64,000 nt of DNA from Channallabes apus (lineage: Eukaryota > Chordata > Actinopteri > Siluriformes > Clariidae). The position numbers were made by a program, and so were the translations under genes. Below are positions 23,401-33,944 of the stretch, piece after piece. The DNA lies in assembly GCA_030522415.1 (NCBI GenBank), contig CM060126.1, positions 8,432,852-8,496,851 on the forward strand, in the 5' to 3' direction. The notes under the pieces are model-generated. The model was not told the DNA's origin and did not search any database. It worked only from the letters and a program-made list of their open reading frames with translations. How positions within the stretch are numbered: position 1 is the first letter of the stretch; each line of letters starts with the position of its first letter.

Positions 23401-26400
23401 CTGGTCATTCAGTACCATCAGGTGATCAGCTGACTCCATTTGATTGCCACATAACATTGTTGGGCCTAGACCTGCCCGACTGAAAGCAACCCCAGATCAT
23501 AACGCTGCCTCCAGAGGCTTGTACAATGTCCCTTCTTACCCTGACACACCCATCACTCTGGAATCAGGTCAATCTGGATCCATCAGACTTCATGCACTTT
23601 TTCCATTGTTCCAAAGTCCAATGTTTATAATCCCTAACACTTTTTCCAGATTAGTCTCACCAATCAGTAGATTTATTTTTTTCTCGTCCCTTAATTTCAT
23701 TGGCTCTGATTTCTACTTCCCCAAGCATTAAAATTATTTATCAAAAGTATACATACCATACTGTGCAATAGTCTTAGGCATTATATTATATGCTGCACCA
23801 ATTTTGTTATATATATTTATCATGGCTGCATAATTATGTATAAAACTCATTCAGTATTTCCATATATAACTTAAAAATAAATAAATAAATAAGATTACAG
23901 GAGAATATATGCATGGCTGTAAAGAAAGAAATATATAGTACAAGACAGACCAGTTTTCAGATGGAAACAAAAAACCTAATGTACGCTCCTGGGATTCGTA
24001 TAAAAATAGAAAGGAGCGAGTGTGAGAAAGTTACCAGAAGAACTCATATTCTCCAGCAAGCTCAGTAAAACCTAACAATTATTTTACTTACAGTCCTGTG
24101 CAAAAGTCTTGGACACATACAAAAATATGGCATAAGCAAAAGATGCTTTTGAAAACATTTCTGAATAAAATAAACTTCTATAAAGAGTAATAAAATAAAC
24201 AGTCGATATTTGGAGTGAAAACTCATTGCTTAAAATCAGGAGTTTTAGACACAAATTTGTGCAGTTTTATAAGAAAACATCTGTTATATATACAATGGCT
24301 TGCAAAAGTATTCGGCCCCCTTGAACTTTTCCACATTTTGTCAAATTACAGCCATAAACACGAATGAATTTCATTGGAATCCCACGTGAAAGACCAATAC
24401 AAAGTGGTGTACACGTGAGAAGTGGAACAAAAATCATACATGATTCCAAACATTTTTTACAAATAAATAACTGCAAAGTGGGGTGTGCGTAATAGAGTGC
24501 ACCTGTGTGTAATCTAATGTCAGTACAAATACAGCTGCTCTGTGATGGACTCAGAGGTTGTCTAAGAGAATATTGGGAGCAACAAGACCACGAGGTCCAA
24601 AGAACACACCAGACAGGTCAGGGATAAAGTTATTGAGAAATTTAAAGCAGGCTTAGGCTACAAAAAGATTTCCAAAGCCTTGAACATCCCACGGAGCACT
24701 GTTCAAGCAATCATTCAGAAATGGAAGGAGTATGGCACAACTGTAGACCTACCAAGACAAGGCCGTCCACCTAAACTCACAGGCCGAACAAAAAGAGCGC
24801 TGATCAGAAATGCAGCCAAGAGGCCCATGGTGACTCTGGACGATCTGCAGAGATCTACAGCTCAGGTGAGGGAATCTGTCCATAGGACAGCTATTAGTCG
24901 TGCACTGCACAAAGTTGGCCTTTATGGAAGAGTGGCAAGAAGAAAGCCATTGTCAACAGAAAACCATAAGAAGTCCCGTTAGCACAGCAAACATGTGGAA
25001 GAAGGTGCTCTGGTCAGATGAGACCAAAATGGAACTTTTTGGCCAAAATGCAAAACGCTATGTGTGGCGGAAAACTAACACTGCACATCACTCTGAACAC
25101 ACCATCCCCACTGTCAAATATGGTGGTGGCAGCATCATGCTCTGGTGGTGCTTCTCTTCAGCAGGGACAGGGAAGCTGGTCAGAGTTGATGGGAAGATGG
25201 ATGGAGCCAAATACAGGGCAATCTTGGAAGAAAACCTCTTGGAGTCTGCAAAAGACTTGAGACTGGGGCGGAGGTTCACCTGCCAGCAGGACAACGACCC
25301 TAAACATAAAGCCAGGGCAACAATGGAATGGTTTAAAACAAAACATATCCATGTGTTAGAATGGCCCAGTCAAAGTCCAGATCTAAATCCAATCGAGAAT
25401 CTGTGGCAAGATCTGAAAACTGCTGTTCACAAACGCTGTCCATCTAATCTGACTGAGCTGGAGCTGTTTTACAAAGAAGAATGGACAAGGATTTCAGTCT
25501 CTAGATGTGCAAAGCTGGTAGAGACATACCCTAAAAAACTGGCAGCTGTAATTGCAGCAAAAGGTGGTTCTACAAAGTATTGACTCAGGGGGCTGAATAA
25601 TTACACACACCCCACTTTGCAGTTATTTATTTGTAAAAAATGTTTGGAATCATGTATGACTTTCGTTCCACTTCTCAAGTGTACACCACTTTGTATTGGT
25701 CTTTCACGTGGAATTCCAATAAAATTGATTCATGTTTGTGGCTGTAATGTGACAAAATGTGGAAAAGTTCAAGGGGGCCGAATACTTTTGTGTATAAAAT
25801 TTTTTGTATATTTTTTGTCTATTTTGTGCCACTATATGTGTACGTTTGTGTGTGCGCGCACACACACACACACACACTATATGGTTAGTCTACTTTATCA
25901 TTTAATCTCCTCTTTTTATTTCTTGATTTTCTTTTTATCTATATATTTACCATTTGAAAAGCTCAATTAATAAAAATTAACAGGTATTACAAAAATTCCT
26001 AAAAGATAATTTATTACAATAATAAAATTGGAAAAGGACAATTCCTCTGTTGCTCTAATTAGACTTGCTGCACACAACCTTTTTTTTTACTTTATAGTGT
26101 TATCATGTCTATGAGCCTTTGATCGATAGGCATAATGGATTTCACCTGCGTTGAATAATAAACCATTAAAAAAAGATCATTATCTAGAGTCATATTAGGA
26201 TATAAATGCCAGCAGTAATCAGTTCCACAAATGATTAGGCTTTCATTCATTCTTCTTCAGCAACCATTTTATTGTAAGAGCGGTGGCTGTTGGTTTGGAA
26301 TAATACCTTGGATCGGTTTCCAGTCCGTTGCAGGACACCAGACCCACACATTCATAAAACACTTTTATCCTATTACACAAGTTTTGAACAATTTATCTTA

Positions 26401-29400
26401 GCCAAATCACCCACCACTGGATTGAACCAGGGACCCTGGACCCACCCTGGACTTTCGCATCATCATATAACAGTATACAGTATATAGTTTCACCACATAC
26501 AATCTTAGAAGCATTTTGTATGCACAGCTGATTATAGACCGTCACCACAAAATAACCTCTTTCATTCTAAACTGCACCTTGAAGAGTACAGTAGATCATT
26601 TTCCATGAACAACGAGGTACAACAGGACCAAGGCAACAGAGGTGGTTCTTCACCTATATACAGTAATATCTGGGTAGGGAATGGTGCAGACACATTATAT
26701 ACAGCAACAGATGGGCAACAATCAGTGATTATAAACCTACAAAATGAAAATATACACGATAAACTCTAAGGTAACAAAACAATCAGTTCGTTGCATTCAA
26801 GTCATATGGACCTGTAAACAATGCCTTACCGGCAAGCAACTGAAAGGTCACAGTTCTGATCGATATAGCAGGGACTTTTCCCTCCCAGCTCCAGAGTGAC
26901 TGGTGTGAGGTGACGTGCAGCTGCTTCCATAACCAGTTTGCCCACTGTGCTGTTTCCTGTGTAGAAGATGTGATCGAAACGCTGCCTGAGCAACTCCTGG
27001 GTTTCTGGGATTCCTCCGGTCACCACATGGTACATCTCCTTAAAGAATCAAAACCACCATCACTTTTACACAACAGTGTAGTCATAGTACCTAGGACATA
27101 TTTTTGTTTAAATGGACAATATTAACAAATAGTTTGGGCATATTGTGCGATAATCATAAGTACTTAATATTAATTTGTTATTTGCATAAACTTCTGAATC
27201 ACAGCAGTGGTGATATTCAGTAATATTGCCCTCTAGGTCATGAAATGAAATATTGCTTAAGTTACCATATAACTCTCTTCCCAGGCCAGACGTGTGGTTG
27301 AACTTGAGGGAAAAAATGATTTGTCTTTATTATGAAACATTTGACTGGGTAACTACCTCTCTGTGATTACCATTGTGTTTATTCCCAATTTACGACTGTG
27401 GTAGGATCACCAGTTATCATTCATTTACATACTGCGGCCAATTTGGGAACGCCAATTAGCGTAATCTGCATGTCTTTTGACTGTGGGTGGAAACCAGAGT
27501 ACCTGGAGGAAACCCATTAAGCACAGGAAGAACATGCAAACTCCATGCACATACAGTAGACCCAGAGGTGGGAATCGAACCAAGACCCAGGAGGTGCATG
27601 TGACAGTGCTAACCACTAAGCCACCGTGCTGTCATCATACTGTACTTGATTAACATTATATAACAATAGCTACCTTGTTACACTTTGTTCATAGGTTCCG
27701 GAATAAACTGTACTGGACAAGTACAGCTAATAGATTAGTGATTAGGCTCATCCCTTTAAACAAGATATTTTTTAATATCTTTAATATCAAAACTCTCTGG
27801 AAGTCACAGACCTGATCCAAATACTGAGGAAGCAGTTCTTTCAGTAGGCTGGCTGAATTCTTACTCAGTTCTGACGGCTTCACCACAGCAGCATTGCCTT
27901 TTAAGAGAAGTTTTAGAGTCAGTGTATGTTACTAAACATGGGAGTAAGATTTATATTTCAAAGCAAACACAGTTCTTAGTGAAATTCCGTTAAGGTTTTT
28001 AATTAACCCCTAACGTCACAGGTTATTACATACAGTACACTTATTTGTATTTGTCCTCAGTGTCTACTACAGTATGTGGTGGGTTACCATATTGAGGGAC
28101 AGAACCATGACAGCTCCAAAGGTTTAGCTGTCGTACCTGCTGCAATTGCTCCAATAAGAGGTCCTAAGGTAAGACCCCATGGGTAGTTCCAGGCTCCGAT
28201 GATCAGCACCACACCCAAAGGTTCAGCTTTAATAAAAACATCATCTGTCAGGGTGAGGAGGTTCTTCTTAACAGGCTGAGGTCTTGCCCAGTCACTGAGT
28301 TCACTTTCAGCCAGCTTGATTTCATTCTCAAGCCCAATGAGCTCTAAAAGCGATGTGTTAAAGTCACTCTGTAGACAAAGAGGCAATATATATAGTTTTA
28401 TTTTAGCATAAATATTTTCTTTCGTATAAGATGCATGAAAAAATGCATGCAGGATACCAGCAGTCTGACTTTTGAAGCCCCATTAAGAAAAAGAGAACGT
28501 CTGGCTGAGATCCACAGACACATGAATAAATAGTTTTGCCAAGTTAGTAAGTATGTGATATTAATTTGCTTATTTGTATAAACTTCTGAATAACAGCATC
28601 GGTGATATTCGGTACCAAAATATATTGTAAACATAATTCATTACATTTTTTTTGTGCCTAAAACACATCTCCAAGCTCATTTTATCATCAAGACTCCAGG
28701 TATGGTAAGACCTGACTCCAGTTAGCTTTCTTAAAGTCATTAACTCAAAGACAAAACAAAACCACTGAATATAATATGATGATGATAATGGGATATAATT
28801 GCATAATGCAAGTGTTTAATGATTGTTTTATTTACATTAAATTATTTTCAACACAATTCATGAAGCAAAGTTTCATTACACTTTAATTATCATCATCATC
28901 ATCACTATTATTAATTCCACAGAACATAGATTCCAATCCCAGAGAAGCCTAGATCGGACACTCGGTTGTAAAGATAATTAATAAAAAAAAGAAATTGATT
29001 TTTTTTAAAGTATATAAATTGTTTAGCAAATATGTTTTCCATGATATTTAATTTTTTTTATTCGTAGTATTAAGCTTGGGCGGGTTTTCAGTACTGCATT
29101 CAAGCATTTTGTTTTTCTTTACGGTGTGATTGGGCATTCCACATGAGAGTGTGAGTGAGTGAAAATACAATTAATTAAAAAAATGTAGTACAATTAGAGA
29201 AATATATATACTGTACAGTGTCAAGAAAAAAAGGTATGTGAACCTTTTGGAGTTTTATAGTTTTCTGCATTAATTTTTTCATAAAATATGACCTGATCTT
29301 CATCTAAGTCAAGAGTAATGACAAATACTAAAATACATCTCCAAACTCATTTTCTTATCAAGACGTCAGGTTTGCTAACACCTGACTCCAGTTAGCTTTT

Positions 29401-30299
29401 TTGAGGTCATTAACTTAGGGATTCAGAAAATTTTTCCACTAACACTATGAGGTTTTTATGGTCACAATAAAGACATGCAAGATCATGAAAAGTTTCTTTG
29501 TATTATTATTTTAGGCATATTATATTTGCCAATGTCCTTGACTCAGATCATATTTTAATGACAAATTAATTAAAATCAAAAGGGTTTACATACTTTTTCT
29601 TGCTATATACTGTATATATACATACACATACCGTACACACATACTGTATAATAAAACTGTAAAGTTGGAGTTTCTGTACATTGAAGATATTTGCGGCAAA
29701 AATTATTTGGAAAGGCACGCATCACGTAAAAACTACTGAACTGAAGTAGATGTGCTACTTTGAAATTTAAATGAAAAAGACCCTTATAATCATTATAAAA
29801 ATAAAACTTAAAAAAATTCAACAGATGGCGCTATACATTTTTTAAATACACTTTTATGAGCATGCAATTGAAATACACTTAATAAACGCAATCTCACACC
29901 TTCATTGCAGGCACTTCATGACAACACGTAAAAATTTAAGTTCATTCGAAAATTCAACAGGTTTTATTATGAGTATTATTATTATTATAATTTTTTTTCA
30001 CATTTCAAGTACAAACGAGCAAAACCCCAGCCTCCCTTTTTTAAGTATACAGTGTTGCAAAATTGCAATTATTCTCCCTTTCCAGGGCAGGACAGTATTG
30101 CAGTATTGATGGACAGAAGCCTGATACAGCGTGCAGCTCTTACCCTGTGCAGGTCGTGTGCGAGAGCAGCACTGATGTCGCTCTGTCTCTCTCTGATGAG
30201 CCTCAGTAAAGCTCGGAGCTGCTGAACTCTGTACTGCAGGACTCTGGACCTGCCCGTGTTAAATGCTCTCCTGGCTATATCCAGCGCCTGCTTCTCCAT
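20176..30299 (-). CDS. aldh3a2: Fatty aldehyde dehydrogenase, ALDH3A2-type, copy A (9 coding exons)
   Basis: NAD-dependent oxidation of long-chain aliphatic aldehydes to fatty acids; in vertebrates ALDH3A2 is a tail-anchored enzyme of the ER. Exons, 5' to 3' on the minus strand: 30299-30144, 28368-28137, 27897-27812, 27038-26830, 23162-23045, 22659-22518, 22424-22258, 22177-22078, 20438-20176. All junctions are GT-AG and the phases join. This gives 491 codons, against about 485 residues in mammals. Seen motifs: [36 protein letters not shown] with general-base Glu at about residue 208, [11 protein letters not shown] with nucleophile Cys at about 242, EEIFGPVLP, and a hydrophobic tail [15 protein letters not shown] at about 477-491. 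The start Met follows the family N-terminus ([10 protein letters not shown]). The frame continues 17 codons past the exon 9 donor (aaggttagc) to a stop at 20122, but a short extra exon is expected. Intron 4 holds a Tc1 element. It is a tandem paralogue of copy B; a/b assignment is unresolved. Confidence 0.93.
20441..20474. repeat. (GA/TC)n at the exon 9 splice acceptor of copy A
   Basis: On the gene strand the intron 8 acceptor reads a TC run of about 16 units and then acag immediately before exon 9. The microsatellite itself is therefore the polypyrimidine tract. Confidence 0.9.
20700..21840 (+). mobile_element. Degenerate Tc1-like element in intron 8 of copy A
   Basis: Plus-strand transposase remnants include a region matching trimmed HTH text around 20740-20880, then [19 protein letters not shown] near 21222-21290, and a C-terminal stretch with [19 protein letters not shown] (21507-21570). 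Many stops and small deletions are present. It is the same Tc1 subfamily as 15166-16625. Confidence 0.75.
22715..22850 (+). mobile_element. Fragment of the caccga..cagccataac repeat
   Basis: caccaaacagccataact, then gtgtaggtccctcctgtgcc and cagctctgacccctcagtg. It is a diverged relative of the family starting at 11777, lying in intron 5 of aldh3a2 copy A. Confidence 0.5.
22853..23035. repeat. Three-copy minisatellite in intron 5 of copy A
   Basis: A unit of about 55-65 bp starts with gtgcccatgatcct, followed by caccagtttactgg, and closes with catgctattcaaactg. It is repeated nearly three times. Confidence 0.8.
23380..23640 (-). mobile_element. Tc1-like transposase scrap in intron 4 of copy A
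   Basis: Antisense reading near 23460-23530 gives [17 protein letters not shown], the [10 protein letters not shown] signature of Tc1-type catalytic domains. Stops surround it. Confidence 0.55.
24293..25792 (+). mobile_element. Tc1-like transposon in intron 4 of copy A
   Basis: TA flanks it at 24291-24292 and 25793-25794. Inverted repeats of about 200 bp share aaaagtattcggccccctt (right end shorter by several bases) and gcaaagtggggtgtg at the inner edge. It holds a plus-strand transposase with one break and lies antisense to the host gene. Confidence 0.93.
24587..25583 (+). pseudogene. Tc1-like transposase, one frame break
   Basis: The N-terminal paired-type helix-turn-helix reads well ([38 protein letters not shown]). 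The frame stops at about 24982. The second frame (from about 24990) carries [12 protein letters not shown] (first Asp), [30 protein letters not shown] (second Asp), [15 protein letters not shown] (Glu) and ends AAKGGSTKY at 25583. The DDE triad is retained, but the join near 24975-24990 loses roughly 30 residues and no ATG is obvious at the start. Not active as it stands. Confidence 0.88.
27425..27633 (-). mobile_element. tRNA-derived SINE fragment in intron 3 of copy A
   Basis: Reverse complement shows the family start (tggcttagtggttagcactg), B box ggttcgattcc and body (aacatgcaaactccatgcac on the plus strand). The 3' third is missing. Confidence 0.8.
28755..28975. repeat. About 215-bp direct repeat, member 1 (intron 1 of copy A)
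   Basis: Shares long blocks with 31362-31580: attgcataatgcaagtgttt, ttatttacattaaatt, caacacaattcatgaagcaa and gcctagatcggacactc. Unknown family. Confidence 0.75.
29214..29617. mobile_element. Tc1-type MITE in intron 1 of copy A
   Basis: Inverted ends: left cagtgtcaagaaaaaaaggt then atgtgaaccttttgg; right, reversed, agcaagaaaaagtatgtaaa then cccttttga. It is about 400 bp with no transposase. An internal block (29330-29420) is repeated at 28663-28750, where the ends are absent. Confidence 0.7.
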
Positions 30300-30605
30300 T
30301 TCTTCTTTTCTTTAGCAGAGTCAAAAAGAAAGAATACATGAAAACTAAATATCTGGTTAAAATCTGACCAGCGCGCTGGTAAATAACACAACCACCATGG
30401 CACAGAAGCACCTCGTTCATGTTAGACATGTGAAACATGAGTCATGAATTATGATGAACCTTATATTTAAAAAAAATTATAATAAGGCTTAGAGTAGAAA
30501 CACTACATTACAGTCAGTTAGATTTTCTTCAACGCAGCATGTGTGACATAATTTCTGTCTTTGGTCAGCTAAGTACAAAGCATTTAATTTGCCTGTTGAG
30601 ATGCG

Positions 30606-30607
<2 letters not shown>

Positions 30608-30645
<38 letters not shown>
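30608..30645. repeat. (GT)/(TA)n microsatellite upstream of copy A
   Basis: gtgtgtgtatat continues as TA repeats to about 30645, some 310 bp 5' of the copy A start codon. Confidence 0.9.
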
Positions 30646-30649
<4 letters not shown>

Positions 30650-32215
30650 AAAACAGAAAGAAGCAGATTTCCCCTTACCTTTTTGTCACATGAGAATCTG
30701 TAAGGGTAATTCTTAGAGAGAAACCCCAGCTATGTCAGTATGGAGCAGTATTTATTGTGTGCTGCACAGAGGGAGGTGCATCTCACATAAAGCCCTTATT
30801 GTTACTGTTCCTGAATAATCAACACATCACACCAATCACACTGTCCAGACTCAAACACGCACATGACAGGCCAAATAATTAATATCACATGATTAGTTTT
30901 ATTTTACCAAAATCACAGCTCAACATTTTGTGTCACCAAATGAATACACGGAGTAAACTGACCTTTACACCCCAAAGTCCAAAGTAACACTATTATCCAC
31001 TATTGTCCAAAGTAACAGTATTATCCAGCTATGGGTGTAGACCCTTATTATAAAATTAATTATAATGTAACATACATATCTGTGCAAAATTGGACACCCT
31101 GGATATAACTTGATTAACATTCAGTAAAGAGTTTAACACTTTCTGCAATTAAACTGACATCATGTTATTCTTCAATGCATTTTGAGTGCTGAAAAAAATG
31201 ATGCATCAAATGAAGGCATTACAAGCGACACATCAAAATATGTAACAATTGATATCGATATTATATATTATAACAATTAATAACCCCAGTGTCCAGCAAA
31301 AATATTCTGTAATTTAATATCAATTACTCTTTTTTTTTTAAAGGATATGAAAAATATAATCAAATTACAAAACCACTGAAATATAATATATGATGATAAT
31401 AGGAAATAATTGCATAATGCAAGTGTTTAATGATTGGTTTATTTACATTAAATTCTTTTTCAACACAATTCATGAAGCAAAGTTTCGTTACACTTTTATT
31501 ATTATTATATTAATTAGTATTATTAAAAGGAACGCAGATGACGTTCCCAGAGGAGCCTAGATCGGACACTCCGTGTTCCTTTTCGGCCACCTTATCGCAA
31601 GAACCGCTGCAAAGCACAGAACACTACAATCAGTACGATCATGCATAACACAACCTGTATTTCCAAGAAAAATAATAATAAAACACTGGACCACCATTTC
31701 ATACAGGCAATTTATAAAGAAAGCCTGGCTTGGTTGTTTCTCATCCTACCCCCACTTAGATAATTACAACATCAGTCTTCTGGCTACATAAGAGAAAACT
31801 AGTCAGGCATAGGCAGTAATTTTCCTATTGTTCATTCTTTTCAGACTGTTTAGTTGAGGAGGATGGTGGTGGTGGTGGTGGTGGTGGGGGGGGGGGAGGA
31901 TGGTGTCCAGTTCAGCGAATTTCTTTTCAAATGGACAGAGACGCATTGTGGAGAACTCACTCATCATCACATGTTGGGCATGCACTCGGGAAGAGATTTC
32001 TCTAAAGCAGATTTAAAATCCTGATGCATTAATATTCAAACACCTGAGGTGAAGGCAGAGGAGTGATACTTGAATTCAGCCTAAATCTGACATTAAATTC
32101 TACTGCAAGCAATTCATCAAGCATCATTCATACCTACAATACATCCCGCAATTTACATAACCATTGAAGCACAGTGTTTACCAAATCCCTTGAATATTTA
32201 AAGGAAAAAGGAACT
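30646..32215. other. Intergenic between the two aldh3a2 genes
   Basis: This includes the likely promoter side of copy A, but I see no clear TATA box or CpG island. A (GGT)n plus poly-G tract spans 31861-31896. No other gene was recognised. Confidence 0.4.
31362..31580. repeat. About 215-bp direct repeat, member 2 (upstream of copy A)
   Basis: Partner of 28755-28975 in the same orientation, about 1.1 kb upstream of the copy A start codon. Differences are scattered substitutions and a length change in the att-rich middle. Confidence 0.75.
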
Positions 32216-33672
32216 ATGAGGGGTGTTCAAGTCAAACCGGGACTTTGGATTATGTGAAATAGCAGACTGTAACAGTTATGAAATTAAAAACTATAGTTGC
32301 ACTCGAAATTATTTAACCGCCATTAAAATTTTTATTTTTGTAACACAGTAAATCAATGAAACAAGAGTAGCAATTTGAATTGCTCAACACACCTAATATA
32401 ACAAGTGGTTTCAAAATGCTACAGAATGCCTACTACACATCTTGATGAGAAACATTTAGCTATTATGACTTGCTGCAATCAGGATGTATAGCTAGACACT
32501 ACAGCTTCTGGCAGTGTTTCTGAATGATTTTATCCCATGGGTTTGTGTGTTGCAACTGTTTCTTTCTTTATTTACTATTGGATTCAAATCATGTGCCAGT
32601 GTTGGCCACTCCAGAACCCTCTAAAACTTCATCATAAAACAAAGCCTTGGTGGACTTTGAAGTATGCTTGTGATCATTGTCCTGTTGGAAAGTCAAATGA
32701 CACTAAAGTTTCAGCTTCCTTACAGATGGCATGTCGTTTGCTTCAAGGATAATTGATCGAATCCAACCAGAGGAAGCAAAGCAGCCTGAAAGCATCCCCG
32801 AGAAACAACCTTTACTGCATATACTGTACTTCATTCTTTCACTTCCAAACATACCACCGATTCATAGGCCCAAAAGTTTTGCTTCATCAATCCATAGAAC
32901 AGGATTCCCAAATTTCTGCGTCTTATTTATATGGGTTTTAGCACACTGGAGCCGACTTTTTTTAGGGTGAGCAGTGGGGTACGTCACCTTATAGCGTGGA
33001 ATGAAACTCCAGTGCCTCCTGCCACCAAATCTTTCTGTAGGTCAATCGAGGGTTTTGTCAACACTTGCCTCCTCAGGAATCTGATAACAGCAGGTTACAA
33101 CTTCACATCTTTCTGCCATGTCCAGGTAGTGTAACCACTGTTCCTTGAACATTTAGTACCGTTGCTATTTATTTATATCCTTGTTCGTGCAAGGCAATGA
33201 TCTCTTCTCTTAACCTTATGGTCAACTCTATTGACAGAGTGTCAAACTAATCTGTGCTTGAGACCAAACCTGGTTTACAAATTTGTAATATCTGTAAAAA
33301 TATATCCAGAAAATATCTGGTTTGATCACCAAAGGCGTTCTGTTTCTGCATGACAATGCATGAATACAGTACTACACACCACTTGTGCAATTCAAGAACT
33401 CGTGTGGGAGTTACTGCCACATCACCTGTACAGTCCTGACCTCACTCCAAGCCATTTCCACATGTTTGGGCCATTAATGGAGTTCCTGGGAGGCCAGTGT
33501 TTTCAAATGTGAAGCATGCTTAAGCATACTTATCTTGATGGTATTCAAGCGCTAGTGAAACTCTGGGATAAGTGCATTAGTGTAGCAGGGGATTATATAG
33601 GGAGTTTTTACTCTTGTAAATGTGTTCTGTTATTTTGAACAATCAAAGTCCCGGTTAGATTTGAACACCAGG
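32216..33672 (+). mobile_element. mariner remnant hosting a Tc1 relict
   Basis: Inverted ends: gaggggtgttcaagtcaaac followed by cgggacttt at the left, and reverse ggtgttcaaatctaaccggg at the right. The plus strand near 33345-33500 gives FLHDNA, then LYSPDLTPSHFHMFGPLMEF, the mariner C-terminal catalytic region, with stops. The middle (about 32290-33330) is replaced by a Tc1-like relict. Confidence 0.75.
32290..33330 (-). mobile_element. Tc1-like relict nested in mariner
   Basis: Antisense reading near 32640-32690 gives QDNDHKHTSKSTKA (second catalytic Asp region), followed in another frame by VLEWPTLAHDLNP near 32590-32625. Further antisense homology continues to about 33170 with frameshifts. 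Confidence 0.65.
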
Positions 33673-33944
33673 AAAATCATTCCATTAACGCTATAATGAA
33701 GATTAATCCATTTTCTCATTATATATAGTCACATGTGGAGCATGGTTTCTTTGCCTAGCACGACTTGGATGTAAGAAAGCAGAAGCAACAGGAACAAAAC
33801 TATAGCGATCTGCTGGTCTCTATCATATAATCTTAACTGTAGATCTGATCCAAACACTGATCGTAAACAAGCAGGTGGTTTTAATTTCTTTAGGATGTAA
33901 GGATGAGGAAAGCAGGCAGTAGAGAAAAGGAAAGTGACACATAC

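Noticed and set aside
19974..33672. Shared mariner downstream of both aldh3a2 genes as evidence for the duplication unit
   Set aside because: The two mariner pieces are in opposite orientation relative to their genes, so they are independent insertions.
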